This document shows, piece after piece, positions 20,392 through 30,502 of a DNA stretch of 64,000 nucleotides (position 1 is the stretch's first letter; each line of letters begins with the position of its first letter). The position numbers and the translations under genes were made by a program. Below the pieces are notes generated by a model. It was not told where the DNA came from. It saw only the letters and a program-made list of their open reading frames with translations, and searched no databases. The stretch covers positions 1 through 64,000 of the forward strand of contig CAIKXV010000197.1 of assembly GCA_903831455.1 (NCBI GenBank), given 5' to 3'. Source of the DNA: an uncultured Pseudomonadota bacterium (GTDB taxonomy: Bacteria; Pseudomonadota; Gammaproteobacteria; Burkholderiales; CAIKXV01).

Positions 20392-21288
20392 TCAGTGCAG
20401 CCTCGCCACCTGCCGCTCGAGTTCGACCACGGCGGCTCGCGCGACCTCGGCCTGCTCGCCCTCGGGCGCCAGGCTGAGGTAGCGCCGGTAGTCCGCGAGG
20501 GCCGCGGCGTGGCACTCGAGCTGGCGGTAGCACGCTGCCCGGTCGGCGAGTTCGCCCGTGGCCATCGGCTGGAGCATCACCAGGCGCTCGATCGCGGCCA
20601 GCGCCTGGGCGTGCCGTCCGGCCAGCGTGTGCAGCATCTTGAGGTTTCGCAGCACGCGCGCCAGCGTCTCGCGGCGCGGTGCCGGGGTAAGCAGCGCCGC
20701 GACCTCGGCGCGCGAGGGCCGATGGCCGCCCCGTACCTCGCCCAGGCGGCGCGCCAGTGCGTCGAACGAGAGCGAACCGCCCCCGGCGAACGGGTCGAGG
20801 ACCGCGGCCCCCTCGGGCAGCGGACACCGCACCAGGTAGTGCTGCGGGAAGGACAATCCTTCCAGCGGCAACCCGATCCGCCGGCCGACCTCGATCTGCA
20901 CGATGGCGAGGGTGATCGGAATGCCCAGGCGGCGCTCGATCACTTCGTTGAGCAGGCTGTTGCGCGGATCGAGGTACTGGTCGCGGTTGCCCGCGTATCC
21001 CTTCTCCGCGAACAGGAACCGGTTGAGCGCGAGCAGCCGATCGCGCACGTCCGCCTCGGCCGGGATGCGCGCGGCGAGTTCCAGCCCCAGGCAGTCGAGC
21101 CTCGCGAGGTAGCGCTCGACATCCAGCCCGGGACATTCCTCGCGGGCGATCAGCAGTGCACCCTCGGCCAGGCTGCCCTGGTCGCCGCCCGCGCCCTCGA
21201 CGAGGCGGCGAAGCCGCTCCGCGGCCTGCGGGTCGCGAAGCGGTCCGGCAGCGGTCGTGGGTGTCGGCTCGTCGTGGGCAGCGGTCAT
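20392..21288 (-). CDS. SirB1/transglutaminase-like and tetratricopeptide protein
   Basis: LNRFLFAEKGYAGNRDQYLDPRNSLLNEVIERRLGIPITLAIVQIEVGRRIGLPLEGLSFPQHYLVR; TPR-like C-terminus. Confidence 0.88.
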   Translation of the reverse strand: MTAAHDEPTPTTAAGPLRDPQAAERLRRLVEGAGGDQGSLAEGALLIAREECPGLDVERYLARLDCLGLELAARIPAEADVRDRLLALNRFLFAEKGYAGNRDQYLDPRNSLLNEVIERRLGIPITLAIVQIEVGRRIGLPLEGLSFPQHYLVRCPLPEGAAVLDPFAGGGSLSFDALARRLGEVRGGHRPSRAEVAALLTPAPRRETLARVLRNLKMLHTLAGRHAQALAAIERLVMLQPMATGELADRAACYRQLECHAAALADYRRYLSLAPEGEQAEVARAAVVELERQVARLH

Positions 21289-21488
21289 GAATGCGATTGT
21301 AGAAGCCTGCGCGGGTCCGGCGAAACTTGAACCCGGTGACAGCATTCTTCATGCCTGTTTCCCCGGGTCATCGTTTATAGTCAGGAAAGGAGCGATCGGG
21401 CGTCAAGGCGCGATCGCGGGGAATCGTGGATCGCCTATCCGCAACCGCAGCGACTGCGGCGGCTACGGCATGGCACGGGGCGAAGTCG

Positions 21489-22985
21489 ATGCGTTCGAAG
21501 ATCACGTCAGGCGCACTCCTCACGGCGCTGGGGCTGTCGTTGTCGGCAACGGCGGTCGGCGAATCGTGGTGGCGCGACCCGCGCAAGGTCGACTCGCTCG
21601 TGTCGCAGCATCCGGACACGCCGTGGGTATCCGAGCGCCTGCCACTCGCGCCGCCCCCGCCCTCGGAGATGCCCCACCCCGAACGTCCCTTGACCCTCGC
21701 CGAGCTGAGCGACCTCGCGCTGCGCAACCACCCGCAGACGCGCGCGGCGTGGCAGGCCGCCCGCGCCGCGGCCGCCACGGTGGGCATCGAACTGGCCGAC
21801 TACTCGTTGCAGGCCTCCGGCGCCCTCTCCTACCTGCGTGCGCGCCAGATCAGCCAGGTCGGCTCGCTGCAGCCGCTGATCGAGCGCTTCACGCCCTCGC
21901 TCTCCCTCACCTATACCCTCTACGACTTCGGCGCCCGGGCGAGCCAGCTGGAAGCCGCCCGCTTCAACCTGCTGGCGGCCAACCTCAACCAGAACCGCAC
22001 CCTGCAGTCGGTGGTGTTCAACGTCGAGCAGGCCTACTACGCGCTGCTGGGCGCCCAGGGGCTGGTGCGATCGGGCGAGATCTCGCTGCGAAACGCCGAG
22101 ACCACGCTGGAGGCCACCGAGCGTCGCCGCCAGAGCGGGCTCGCCACGATCGGCGACGTGTTCCGGGCGGAGACCGCGGTCGCGCAGGCGAAACTCTCCC
22201 TGCAGCAGTCGCAGGGGCTGGTCTCGCAGGCGCGTGGGCGCCTGGCCGCAAGTGCCGGCATCCCGGTGACGGCGCGCTACACGCTCGCGCCGGTGCCCGA
22301 GGTCGTTCCCACCGGCGCCCTGACCGAATCGGTGTCCGCGCTGATCGAGCGCGCGAAGGCCGGGCGCCCGGACCTCATCGCGGCCGAGGCCACGGCTCGG
22401 GCGCTCGATGCCACGCAGCGCGCGACGGTGGCGGCCGGACGGCCGTCGATCGGCGCGACCGCCAGCTACGCCGACAACTACTTCGTGTCCCGCCCCGACA
22501 CCACCAACTGGGCGATGGGCCTCACGATGACCATCCCGCTGTTCACCGGATTCCGGGACACCTACAACGTGCGGCTGGCCGAGGCCAACGCGCAACGCCA
22601 GCGCGCGCTCCGCGACCAGTTGTCCAACCAGGTCGAACTGGATGTCTGGCAGGGCTATTTCAACCTGCAGACCGCGGCGGCCGCGATCACCAGCTCGGAG
22701 TCGCTGGTGCGCACCGCCGCCAACTCGCTGCAGGTGGCCGAGGCGCGCTACCGCGGCGGCATCGGAAACCTGCTCGACGTGATCACGGCGCAGGCCGACG
22801 ACGTCAACGCGCGAGTGCAGCGGATCAACGCGTACTTCAACTGGTACACGGCCTTCTCGCAGCTGAATTTCGCCCTCGGCTCGCTGCCACTGGTGAACAA
22901 CGCGGCCGTGGCCCAGGGCGGCGCCGCGCCGGCCCAGCCGGCCGCGCCCCGCGAGCAGCCCGCCCTCCCCGTCCAGAAGCCCTGA
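21489..22985 (+). CDS. TolC-family outer membrane efflux protein
   Basis: Two OEP coiled-coil repeats; TYTLYDFGARASQLEAARFNL, VTIPLFTGFRDTYNVRLAEANAQRQ. Confidence 0.92.
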   Translation: MRSKITSGALLTALGLSLSATAVGESWWRDPRKVDSLVSQHPDTPWVSERLPLAPPPPSEMPHPERPLTLAELSDLALRNHPQTRAAWQAARAAAATVGIELADYSLQASGALSYLRARQISQVGSLQPLIERFTPSLSLTYTLYDFGARASQLEAARFNLLAANLNQNRTLQSVVFNVEQAYYALLGAQGLVRSGEISLRNAETTLEATERRRQSGLATIGDVFRAETAVAQAKLSLQQSQGLVSQARGRLAASAGIPVTARYTLAPVPEVVPTGALTESVSALIERAKAGRPDLIAAEATARALDATQRATVAAGRPSIGATASYADNYFVSRPDTTNWAMGLTMTIPLFTGFRDTYNVRLAEANAQRQRALRDQLSNQVELDVWQGYFNLQTAAAAITSSESLVRTAANSLQVAEARYRGGIGNLLDVITAQADDVNARVQRINAYFNWYTAFSQLNFALGSLPLVNNAAVAQGGAAPAQPAAPREQPALPVQKP

Positions 22986-22998
22986 AGCGGAACCCGCC

Positions 22999-24414
22999 AT
23001 GAAGCGTCTCCTCATCCTCATCGTCGGTCTCGCGATCATTGCCGCAGCGCTCGCGCTGGGTGCCTGGCAGACCGGCCGCTGGAATCCATTCGCCGAAGAG
23101 GCCAAGGGCAAGGGCGAAGCGGTGAAGGGCGCCGCCAAGAAGGACGGCAAGGGGGGCCGCCCCCCGATCACCGTGCGCACCGCGCCGGTCGAAGTCGGCC
23201 CCATGCCGGTGGTGATCGACGTGGTCGGAACCATCGAGTCCGAGCACGTGGTGGCGGTTCGCCCGCAGGTGTCCGGCCTGCTCAACGAGGTGCTGGTGCG
23301 CGAGGGCGACCGGGTCAAGGCGGGGCAGGTGCTGTTCCGGATCGACTCCCGGCAGTTCGACGCGTCGGTGAACCAGGCGAAGGCGGCGATGGCCCGCGAC
23401 CAGGCGAACCTCGAACTCGCGCGCGCGAACGAGAAGCGGCTGCGCCCGCTGCTCGAGCGCGACTTCATCACCCGCGCCGAATACGACACCGCCGTCGCCA
23501 ACGTGGCGGCCCTGCAGGCGCAGGTGGAAGCCAACCGGGCACTGCTCGAGCAGGCGAGCGTCCAGGCCGACTACACGGTGATCCGCGCCACGATCGACGG
23601 GCGCCTGGGCGCGCTCACGGTGCGGGCAGGCAACCTCCTCACCTCCGGCCCGGGCAGCACCCCGCTCGTCACCATCAACCGCACCAACCCGCTGCTCGCC
23701 AGTTTCAGCGTGCCCCAGGAAGTCCTGCCGGCCGTGCGCAAGCACCAGGCCTCGGGGGAACTGACCGTGCAGGTGATGCGCGAGCAGGGTTCGGACGTGC
23801 TGGGCAGCGGCAAGCTCGTGTTCATCGACAACACGGTCAACGCCCAGACCGGCACCATCGTGATGAAGGCGCGCATGCCCAACGACCGCGACCTCCTCTG
23901 GCCGGGCCAGTTCGTGGCCGTGCGGGTCGTGCTCACCACCGAGCCCTCGGCGGTCATCCTGCCGGAGGCGGCCGTGCAGCCGGGCCAGCAGGGACCCTTC
24001 GTCTACGTGTTCCAGCCGGGCGAGGAGGAAGGCAGCGGGCGCGCGCGGGTCCAGCAGATCCAGATCGACCGCCAGCTCGGCGACAAGGTCGTCGTGGCCT
24101 CGGGCCTGAAGGGCGGCGAGCGGGTCATCACCGAGGTGCCCCCGGGCCTGTCTCCGAACGCGCCCGTCCGTCTGCCCGGCAAGGGTGACGGCAAGGGGGG
24201 CCGCAAGGGCGGCAAGGGTGGAGACGGTGCCAAGGGTGAGGCGGCCAAGGGTGCTCCCGACGCGGCGAAGGGCGAGGCTGCCCGAGGCGAAGGCAGCCCC
24301 GGCGAGTCCGCGAAGGGCGGCGGCGCGCGCGGAGAGGCCGGCAAGGCCGCTTCGGGCGACTCGTCGTCGCGCCGCGAACCCGCCAAGGGCGACGCGGCCC
24401 CGCGCCAGCCCTGA
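22999..24414 (+). CDS. RND efflux periplasmic adaptor (MFP/HlyD) with Gly/Lys/Ala-rich C-terminal tail
   Basis: EHVVAVRPQVSGLLNEVLVREGDRVKAGQVLFRID biotinyl-lipoyl motif. Confidence 0.93.
   Translation: MKRLLILIVGLAIIAAALALGAWQTGRWNPFAEEAKGKGEAVKGAAKKDGKGGRPPITVRTAPVEVGPMPVVIDVVGTIESEHVVAVRPQVSGLLNEVLVREGDRVKAGQVLFRIDSRQFDASVNQAKAAMARDQANLELARANEKRLRPLLERDFITRAEYDTAVANVAALQAQVEANRALLEQASVQADYTVIRATIDGRLGALTVRAGNLLTSGPGSTPLVTINRTNPLLASFSVPQEVLPAVRKHQASGELTVQVMREQGSDVLGSGKLVFIDNTVNAQTGTIVMKARMPNDRDLLWPGQFVAVRVVLTTEPSAVILPEAAVQPGQQGPFVYVFQPGEEEGSGRARVQQIQIDRQLGDKVVVASGLKGGERVITEVPPGLSPNAPVRLPGKGDGKGGRKGGKGGDGAKGEAAKGAPDAAKGEAARGEGSPGESAKGGGARGEAGKAASGDSSSRREPAKGDAAPRQP
24178..24411 (+). repeat. 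Intragenic low-complexity region encoding a KGE/AAKG/GKGG-rich tail
   Basis: Repeated aagggcg/aagggtg units; protein KGDGKGGRKGGKGGDGAKGEAAKGAPDAAKGEAARGEGSPGESAKGGGARGEAGKAASGD. Confidence 0.8.
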
Positions 24415-24470
24415 TCGCGCCCCTCCCCCGCGAACGGAATCCGGACACGACGGCAGACGCAGGAGTTGAC

Positions 24471-27400
24471 ATGAGCAACGCATCGATCTCCCGCCTCTTC
24501 ATCGAGCGGCCCGTCGCGACGGCCACGCTGATGATCGCGCTCGTGTTCTTCGGCCTGATGGGCTTCAAGAAGCTGCCGGTCAACGAGCTGCCCAACGTCG
24601 ACTTCCCCACCATCCTGGTGACCGCCCAGCTGCCCGGCGCCAACCCGGAGAACATGGCCACCACCGTGGCCACGGTCCTCGAACGCCAGTTCAGCACCAT
24701 CGCCGGGCTCGACACCATGAGTTCGGTGTCCTACGACGGCTCGGTCCGCATCACGCTGCAGTTCGACCTCGAGCGCGACATCGACGCCGCCGCCCAGGAC
24801 GTGCAGTCGGCGATCTCCACGGCGCTGAGGCGCCTGCCCGATGGCATGGAGCCGCCGTCCATGCGCAAGGTCAACCCGGCCGACTCGCCGATCCTGTTCC
24901 TGGCGTTCACCGGGGAGAACATCGCGCTGTCGAAGTTGAACGAGTTCGCCGAGACGCGCATCGCGCAGCGCCTGTCGATGATCTCGGGCGTCGCGCAGGT
25001 TCAGGTCTATGGAGCGCAGAAGTACGCGCTGCGCCTGTTCGTCGACCCCTCCAAGCTCGCGCGCCGCAACCTCGGCCTCGAGCAGGTGGTCAATGCGGTC
25101 CAGCAGGGCAACAGCAACCTGCCCTCGGGTTCGCTCGACGGCCGGGCACGCCAGTACTCGGTGAAGGTGGACGGATCGATCGACACCGCGGCGCAGTTCC
25201 GCAACGTGGTGGTGGCCTACCGCGACGGGGCGCCGGTGCGCTTCGGCGACATCGGCCGGGTCGAGGAAGGCGTGGCCAACGACCGCTCGTGGACCTGGTT
25301 CAACAACCAGCGGGCCATCGTGCTGGGCGTCCAGCGCCAGCCCGGCTCGAACACCATCGAGGTGGTGCGCAAGATCAACGAGCTGCTTCCCGAACTGACC
25401 CCCGCGCTGCCCGCCGGCGCGAAGATGGACGTGGTGTTCGATCGGTCCGAGTTCATCAAGGCGTCGATCAACCAGGTCTACGTGAAGCTCCTGACCGCCA
25501 CCACCTTCGTGGTGCTGGTGATCCTGGTGTTCCTGCGCAACGCCCGGGCCACGCTGATCACCGCGCTGGTGCTGCCCACCTCGATGATGGGCACCTTCGG
25601 GATCATGTACCTGCTGGGCTACTCGATCAACAACCTGTCGCTGATCGCCATCATCCTGGCGGTGGGCTTCGTGGTCGACGACGCGATCGTCGTGCTGGAG
25701 AACATCGCCCGGCACATGGAGATGGGCAAGACCCGCCTCCAGGCCGCCTTCGACGGCTCGAAGGAGATCGGTTTCACCATCCTGTCGATGACCGTGTCGC
25801 TGGTCGCGGTGTTCCTGCCCATCCTGTTCATGGGCGGACTGCTCGGCCGGCTGTTCACCGAGTTCGCCGTCACGGTGGGCATCGCGGTGGCGCTGTCGGG
25901 CATCATCTCGCTGTCGCTCACGCCGATGCTGTGCAGCCGCTACCTCACCACCTCGCACAGCCACTTCTTCCTGTTCGACTGGTTCGAGGCGCTGTTCGAG
26001 GCGAGCAAGCGCGGCTACGAGCGGTCGTTGCGCTGGTGCATGCGCCATCGCTGGACGATGCTGCTGCTCTCGGTCGTGGTGCTGTGGGGCACCTGGCAGC
26101 TGTTCCAGATCGTGCCCAAGGGGTTCATTCCGCGCCAGGACACCGGGGTGATCAACGTCACCACCCGCGGCCCCGAGGGCCTGCCGTTCGAGGAGATGGC
26201 CCGCCGGCAGCAGGTGGTCACCTCCACGGTGATGGCCAACCCGAACGTCGCCGGCGTGCGCTCGAGCGCGGGCCAGGGCTTCGGCGGCGTGCTGCAGACC
26301 AACGTGGGATCGATGACGGTGCGCCTCAAGCCGCGCAGCGAGCGCGAGGACCGCGCCGACGCGGTCATCGAGCAGCTGCGCGAGGCGTTCCGCGGCCCCG
26401 CCAGCCAGGGCCTGAGGCTGTTCTTCTCCAACCCGCCTGCGGTGAACCTGGGGGGCGGCATCTCCAGCGCCGACTACCAGCTGGTGATCGCCAGCTCCGA
26501 CCTGCGGGCGCTCTACGGCCCGGCCGAGGACCTCGAGCGGGCCCTGCGCGACGTGCGCACGGTGCGCGACGTGAACACCTCACTGGAGCTGCGCAACCCG
26601 GAACTGAGGGTGCACATCCTGCGCGACCGGGCGGCCGTGCTGGGCATCACCCCCCAGCAGATCGAGGCGGCCCTCTACAACGCGTTCGGCGGGCGGCAGA
26701 TCAGCACGCTCTACAGCGACACCGACCAGTACGACGTGATGATCGAGGTGGACAAGCCCTTCCAGACCGACATCAACGCGCTGTCGAAGATCTACATCCA
26801 GAGCCCCTCGGGCGTCACGGTGCCGCTGTCGACGGTGGCCCGCATCGGGCGCGGAGTCGGTCCGAAGAGCGTGCAGCACTTCGGCCAGCTCGCCGCGGTC
26901 ACGCTGTCGTTCAACACCGCCGTGGGCGCCTCGGTGGGCGATGCCGTGCAGGATGCGCTTCGCGTGGCCCGGGACACGCTGCCGCCGGAGATCTCCATCA
27001 ACCTGACCGGCAGCGCGAAGTTCTTCCAGCAGTCGACGCAGTCGCTACCGATCCTGCTGCTGGTCACGATCGTCGTCATCTACGGCGTGCTGGCGATCCT
27101 CTACGAGCACTTCGGGCATCCGATCACCATCCTCACGGCGCTACCGCTGGCCGGATTCGGGGCGGTGCTCACCCTGATCGCGTTCGGCCAGGAACTCAAC
27201 ATTTTCAGTTTCGTGGGGATCATCCTGCTGGTCGGACTGGTGAAGAAGAACGGCATCATGATGGTCGACTTCGCGCTGCAGTTGCAGCGCGAGCGCCGCC
27301 TCAACCCGATCGATGCGATCGTCGAGGCCTCGGTGGTCCGCTTCCGGCCGATCATGATGACCAGCTTCGCGGCCATCTTCGCCACCCTGCCGATCGCCAC

Positions 27401-27626
27401 CGCCACCGGCGAGGGGGCCGAATCGCGGGCGCCGATCGGGCTTGCGGTGGTCGGCGGACTGCTGTTCTCGCAGTTGCTGACCCTCTACATCACCCCCACC
27501 TTCTTCGTGAGCCTCGACCGGGTGACCCGCTGGATGCGCGGCGACCGGCGCCGTCCCGAGGACGCGCCCTACGAGCCGCCGCCCGAGCGCGGCGGCACGC
27601 CGGCCCTGGAGACCGCCACGCGCTGA
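24471..27626 (+). CDS. RND multidrug efflux permease (AcrB/MdtBC-like, HAE1)
   Basis: 1051 aa; FIERPVATATLMIALVFFGLMGFKKLPVNELPNVDFPTI, TM4 AVGFVVDDAIVVLENI, 12-TM RND layout. Confidence 0.96.
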   Translation: MSNASISRLFIERPVATATLMIALVFFGLMGFKKLPVNELPNVDFPTILVTAQLPGANPENMATTVATVLERQFSTIAGLDTMSSVSYDGSVRITLQFDLERDIDAAAQDVQSAISTALRRLPDGMEPPSMRKVNPADSPILFLAFTGENIALSKLNEFAETRIAQRLSMISGVAQVQVYGAQKYALRLFVDPSKLARRNLGLEQVVNAVQQGNSNLPSGSLDGRARQYSVKVDGSIDTAAQFRNVVVAYRDGAPVRFGDIGRVEEGVANDRSWTWFNNQRAIVLGVQRQPGSNTIEVVRKINELLPELTPALPAGAKMDVVFDRSEFIKASINQVYVKLLTATTFVVLVILVFLRNARATLITALVLPTSMMGTFGIMYLLGYSINNLSLIAIILAVGFVVDDAIVVLENIARHMEMGKTRLQAAFDGSKEIGFTILSMTVSLVAVFLPILFMGGLLGRLFTEFAVTVGIAVALSGIISLSLTPMLCSRYLTTSHSHFFLFDWFEALFEASKRGYERSLRWCMRHRWTMLLLSVVVLWGTWQLFQIVPKGFIPRQDTGVINVTTRGPEGLPFEEMARRQQVVTSTVMANPNVAGVRSSAGQGFGGVLQTNVGSMTVRLKPRSEREDRADAVIEQLREAFRGPASQGLRLFFSNPPAVNLGGGISSADYQLVIASSDLRALYGPAEDLERALRDVRTVRDVNTSLELRNPELRVHILRDRAAVLGITPQQIEAALYNAFGGRQISTLYSDTDQYDVMIEVDKPFQTDINALSKIYIQSPSGVTVPLSTVARIGRGVGPKSVQHFGQLAAVTLSFNTAVGASVGDAVQDALRVARDTLPPEISINLTGSAKFFQQSTQSLPILLLVTIVVIYGVLAILYEHFGHPITILTALPLAGFGAVLTLIAFGQELNIFSFVGIILLVGLVKKNGIMMVDFALQLQRERRLNPIDAIVEASVVRFRPIMMTSFAAIFATLPIATATGEGAESRAPIGLAVVGGLLFSQLLTLYITPTFFVSLDRVTRWMRGDRRRPEDAPYEPPPERGGTPALETATR

Positions 27627-28064
27627 CGGGCAGCGCGGCCGCGACGCGGCGGGCCTCGCCCGATCCGCGTCCCCGGCGGACGGACGACCGGGGAGGGGCA
27701 CGCCCTTCCCCTCGCAGGCCGGGAGCCGTCGCCGGCGGCGGGCTGCCACCCGGGCGCCGCGCCTTCGCCGCGGAGATCGAGCCCGCGGATGGGGGACCGC
27801 CGTCCCGCTCGGGGAGCCGCTCGCGCCGCGGATCGGGGCCCGGGCTCCCCGGGGGCGACCCGCGGCACCCGACGAGGAGCAGGCCGACTCGCGAAGGAGC
27901 GACATTTCCCTAAAGCCGCCTCCCCCGGGGCCGATAACAGGACCGTGGACCACGCCGCGCGCGGCTGGCGGCCCCTCCTCCCCACCGATGCGCCCGGCCC
28001 CCTCCTGCCGGACGGTCGGCGCCCGGCGCGGCCCACATTTTCCCTGCGACCGGAGCCCCTGCCA

Positions 28065-29042
28065 GTGACCGATTCCCTCGATTTCACCACCCCGGCCGCA
28101 CCGCCGCCCCCGACGGCCCGTCCTGCCACGGCACCCGCGTCGGCCTCGCCGCTCGCCCGCCTGCAGGCGAAGCTCGCCACGCTGGACCTGTCGAGCATGC
28201 CGCGGGTGTCACCGGTGGCGAGTCGACTCGCCGCGATGGGTCCGGATGATCTCGAGTCTTCCAAGGAATTCTGCGCGCTGATCGAACAGGAGCCGATCTG
28301 CGTGGCCCGCCTGATCGGGCTAGCCAACTCGGTGGCCTACGGTGCGCCGGGCAAGAAGTTCAACAACCTCGAGCAGGCGGTGCTGCGCATCGGCCTGGAG
28401 CGCGCCGCGCAGATCGCCTTCGGCATGCTCTGCGGCCAGGCGATCAACAAGGGGCTGTCGCCGCAATGGCGAGAGTTCCTCTGGCTGCACGCCATCGCGG
28501 TCGCGCACGGCGCGAGCCTGCTCGCCAACAAGGTCAACCCGCAGGAACGCGCCAACGCCTACCTCGCGGGGATGATCTACGACATCGGCACCCTGGTCAT
28601 CGAGTGCCTGCAGCCCGGCACGCTCGACCTGCTGCTGCAGACGGCCGAGAACCGCGGACTCAAGCTCGGTCGGGTCGAGAACGCGATGCTGGGCAAGGCC
28701 CGCAAGGCCGTCACGCACGCGCTGCTCGATCGCTGGTCGCTGCCGACGGACATCGTCGTCGGCATCGCCGAACGCGACCCGGGTGCCATCGACATGAACT
28801 CGCTGTCGGCCATCCTCGCGCTGGCCGACGAAATGGCGCGCTCGGGCACGGTGCTGGGCTCGGTGTATGCCGACACGCCCGCGCCGTTCGTGCTCGACTC
28901 GATCGTGGTCGAGGACTTCAGCCCGCAGCTCACCGCGCTGGTCAGTTGCGGCGATGCGGACCTGGAGAAGATCACCGAGCGTCTGGCCGACCAGGTGCAG
29001 GTGCTGCGCTCGACTGCCCAGAGCTTCTCGGACGTGGCCTGA
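28065..29042 (+). CDS. HDOD domain-containing protein
   Basis: LARLQAKLATLDLSSMPRVSPVASRL..LIEQEPICVARLIGLANSVAYG; likely GTG start at 28065. Confidence 0.88.
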   Translation: MTDSLDFTTPAAPPPPTARPATAPASASPLARLQAKLATLDLSSMPRVSPVASRLAAMGPDDLESSKEFCALIEQEPICVARLIGLANSVAYGAPGKKFNNLEQAVLRIGLERAAQIAFGMLCGQAINKGLSPQWREFLWLHAIAVAHGASLLANKVNPQERANAYLAGMIYDIGTLVIECLQPGTLDLLLQTAENRGLKLGRVENAMLGKARKAVTHALLDRWSLPTDIVVGIAERDPGAIDMNSLSAILALADEMARSGTVLGSVYADTPAPFVLDSIVVEDFSPQLTALVSCGDADLEKITERLADQVQVLRSTAQSFSDVA

Positions 29043-29147
29043 CGCCGCAGGCCCGTAGCGCGCCCGCTCGAACCGGGCGCACGACAGCGCATGGACGGGG
29101 CGCGAGGCGCGTCACGCGTCGCGGGCCTGCACTAGGCTGCGGGCACC

Positions 29148-30452
29148 ATGCTCCCGCGTCCTCTCCCCGCAGGCCTGCCGCGACACGACCCGTCCCCTTC
29201 GATCCGCCGTCGGCCGGCCCGGCCGCGGCGGTCGAACGCGCTACTCGCCGCGGGGCTGATGGCCAGCACGCTGGCCGCCGCGAACCCGGGCACGGTGCCG
29301 AAACCCACGGCCGAGGCGTCCCCGCGCGGCGCTGCCGCGAGCGCCGCACCCGCACCGGCCTGTACGCTGCCGCCGCGGGGCTGGTTCATGCCGGGGCGTC
29401 CCGCAGCCGCGGCCCCATGGAGCGACGCGCTCGGCCATTCCATCGTGCTGCTCGGCGAGCGCCACGACAGTGCGGATCACCACCGCTGGCAGTTGCAGGT
29501 GCTGGCGGCACTGCACGCGCAGCGCCCCGACCTCGTCATCGGGCTGGAGATGTTTCCGCGCCGGGTGCAGCCCGCGCTGGATCGGTGGATCGCCGGTGAG
29601 CTGACCGAAGCCGACTTCCTGCGCCAGTCGGACTGGGCGCGGGCGTGGGGCTTCGACGCCGCGCTCTACCTGCCGATCCTGCACTTCGCGCGGATGAATC
29701 GCATCCCCCTCATTGCGCTCAACGTCGAGCGTTCGCTGGTGCGGGCGGTGGCGAACAGTGGCTGGGATGCGGTGCCCGTCGAGCAACGCGAGGGCGTCTC
29801 GCGCCCTGCGCCTGCGCCCGAGCGGCAACTCGCGAGCCTGCGCGAGATCCACCAGGCGCATCCCGCGCCCGCCGGTTCCAGCGCCACGCCCGACGCACTG
29901 CGCTTTCGCCGCTTCGTCGAGGCCCAGCTCGTCTGGGACCGCGCGATGGCCGAGGCACTCGCCAACCGACTGCGAGCGCGTCCCGGCGGCCTGCTGGTGG
30001 GCCTGGTCGGCACCGAGCACGCCCGCCGCGACCAGGGCGTGGCCCACCAGTTGATGGCGATGGGCCAGCCGACCCCCTACGTGATGCTGCCGCTCGATCG
30101 CGAACCCGGAGCCGCGTGTCCGGCGGCGAGTGCGGACCTCGCGCAGGCGTGGTTCGTGATCCCGTCCGCCGCACCCTCGGCCACACGCGAACGACCGAGG
30201 CTGGGGGTGTCGCTGGATACGCGCGATCGCGCCGTGGTGATCACGGCGGTCTCGCCCGGAAGCCTTGCCGCCCGCAGCGGCCTGCGCGCGGGCGATCGCG
30301 TCGTCTCGGTGGCGGGCCGGCCCGCGGAGGACGCATCGGTGGTCATCACCGCCGTGCGCGAGCAGCCCGCGGGCACGCTGTTGCCGATCACCGTCGCTCG
30401 CGAGGGGCGCGAGACCGAGGTGCTGGTGCGGTTTCCCGCAACGACCCCGTGA
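29148..30452 (+). CDS. ChaN-family (haem-binding-like) protein with C-terminal PDZ domain
   Basis: SIVLLGERHDSADHHRWQLQVLAALHAQRPDLVIGLEMFPRRVQ; PDZ-like GVSLDTRDRAVVITAVSPGSLAARSGLRAGDRVVSVAG. Confidence 0.87.
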   Translation: MLPRPLPAGLPRHDPSPSIRRRPARPRRSNALLAAGLMASTLAAANPGTVPKPTAEASPRGAAASAAPAPACTLPPRGWFMPGRPAAAAPWSDALGHSIVLLGERHDSADHHRWQLQVLAALHAQRPDLVIGLEMFPRRVQPALDRWIAGELTEADFLRQSDWARAWGFDAALYLPILHFARMNRIPLIALNVERSLVRAVANSGWDAVPVEQREGVSRPAPAPERQLASLREIHQAHPAPAGSSATPDALRFRRFVEAQLVWDRAMAEALANRLRARPGGLLVGLVGTEHARRDQGVAHQLMAMGQPTPYVMLPLDREPGAACPAASADLAQAWFVIPSAAPSATRERPRLGVSLDTRDRAVVITAVSPGSLAARSGLRAGDRVVSVAGRPAEDASVVITAVREQPAGTLLPITVAREGRETEVLVRFPATTP

Positions 30453-30502
30453 GCGCACGGCGCTCGCGCGGCTCGGGCCACACGCGTCCCTTCGGGGAAC
30501 GG

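Noticed and set aside
21376-21381. TATAGT as a -10 box upstream of the TolC-like gene
   Set aside because: No convincing -35 at 16-18 nt spacing; left uncalled.
24003-26048. 681-aa minus-strand ORF
   Set aside because: Antisense to the RND adaptor and permease; low-complexity His/Gln/Arg translation typical of a GC shadow.
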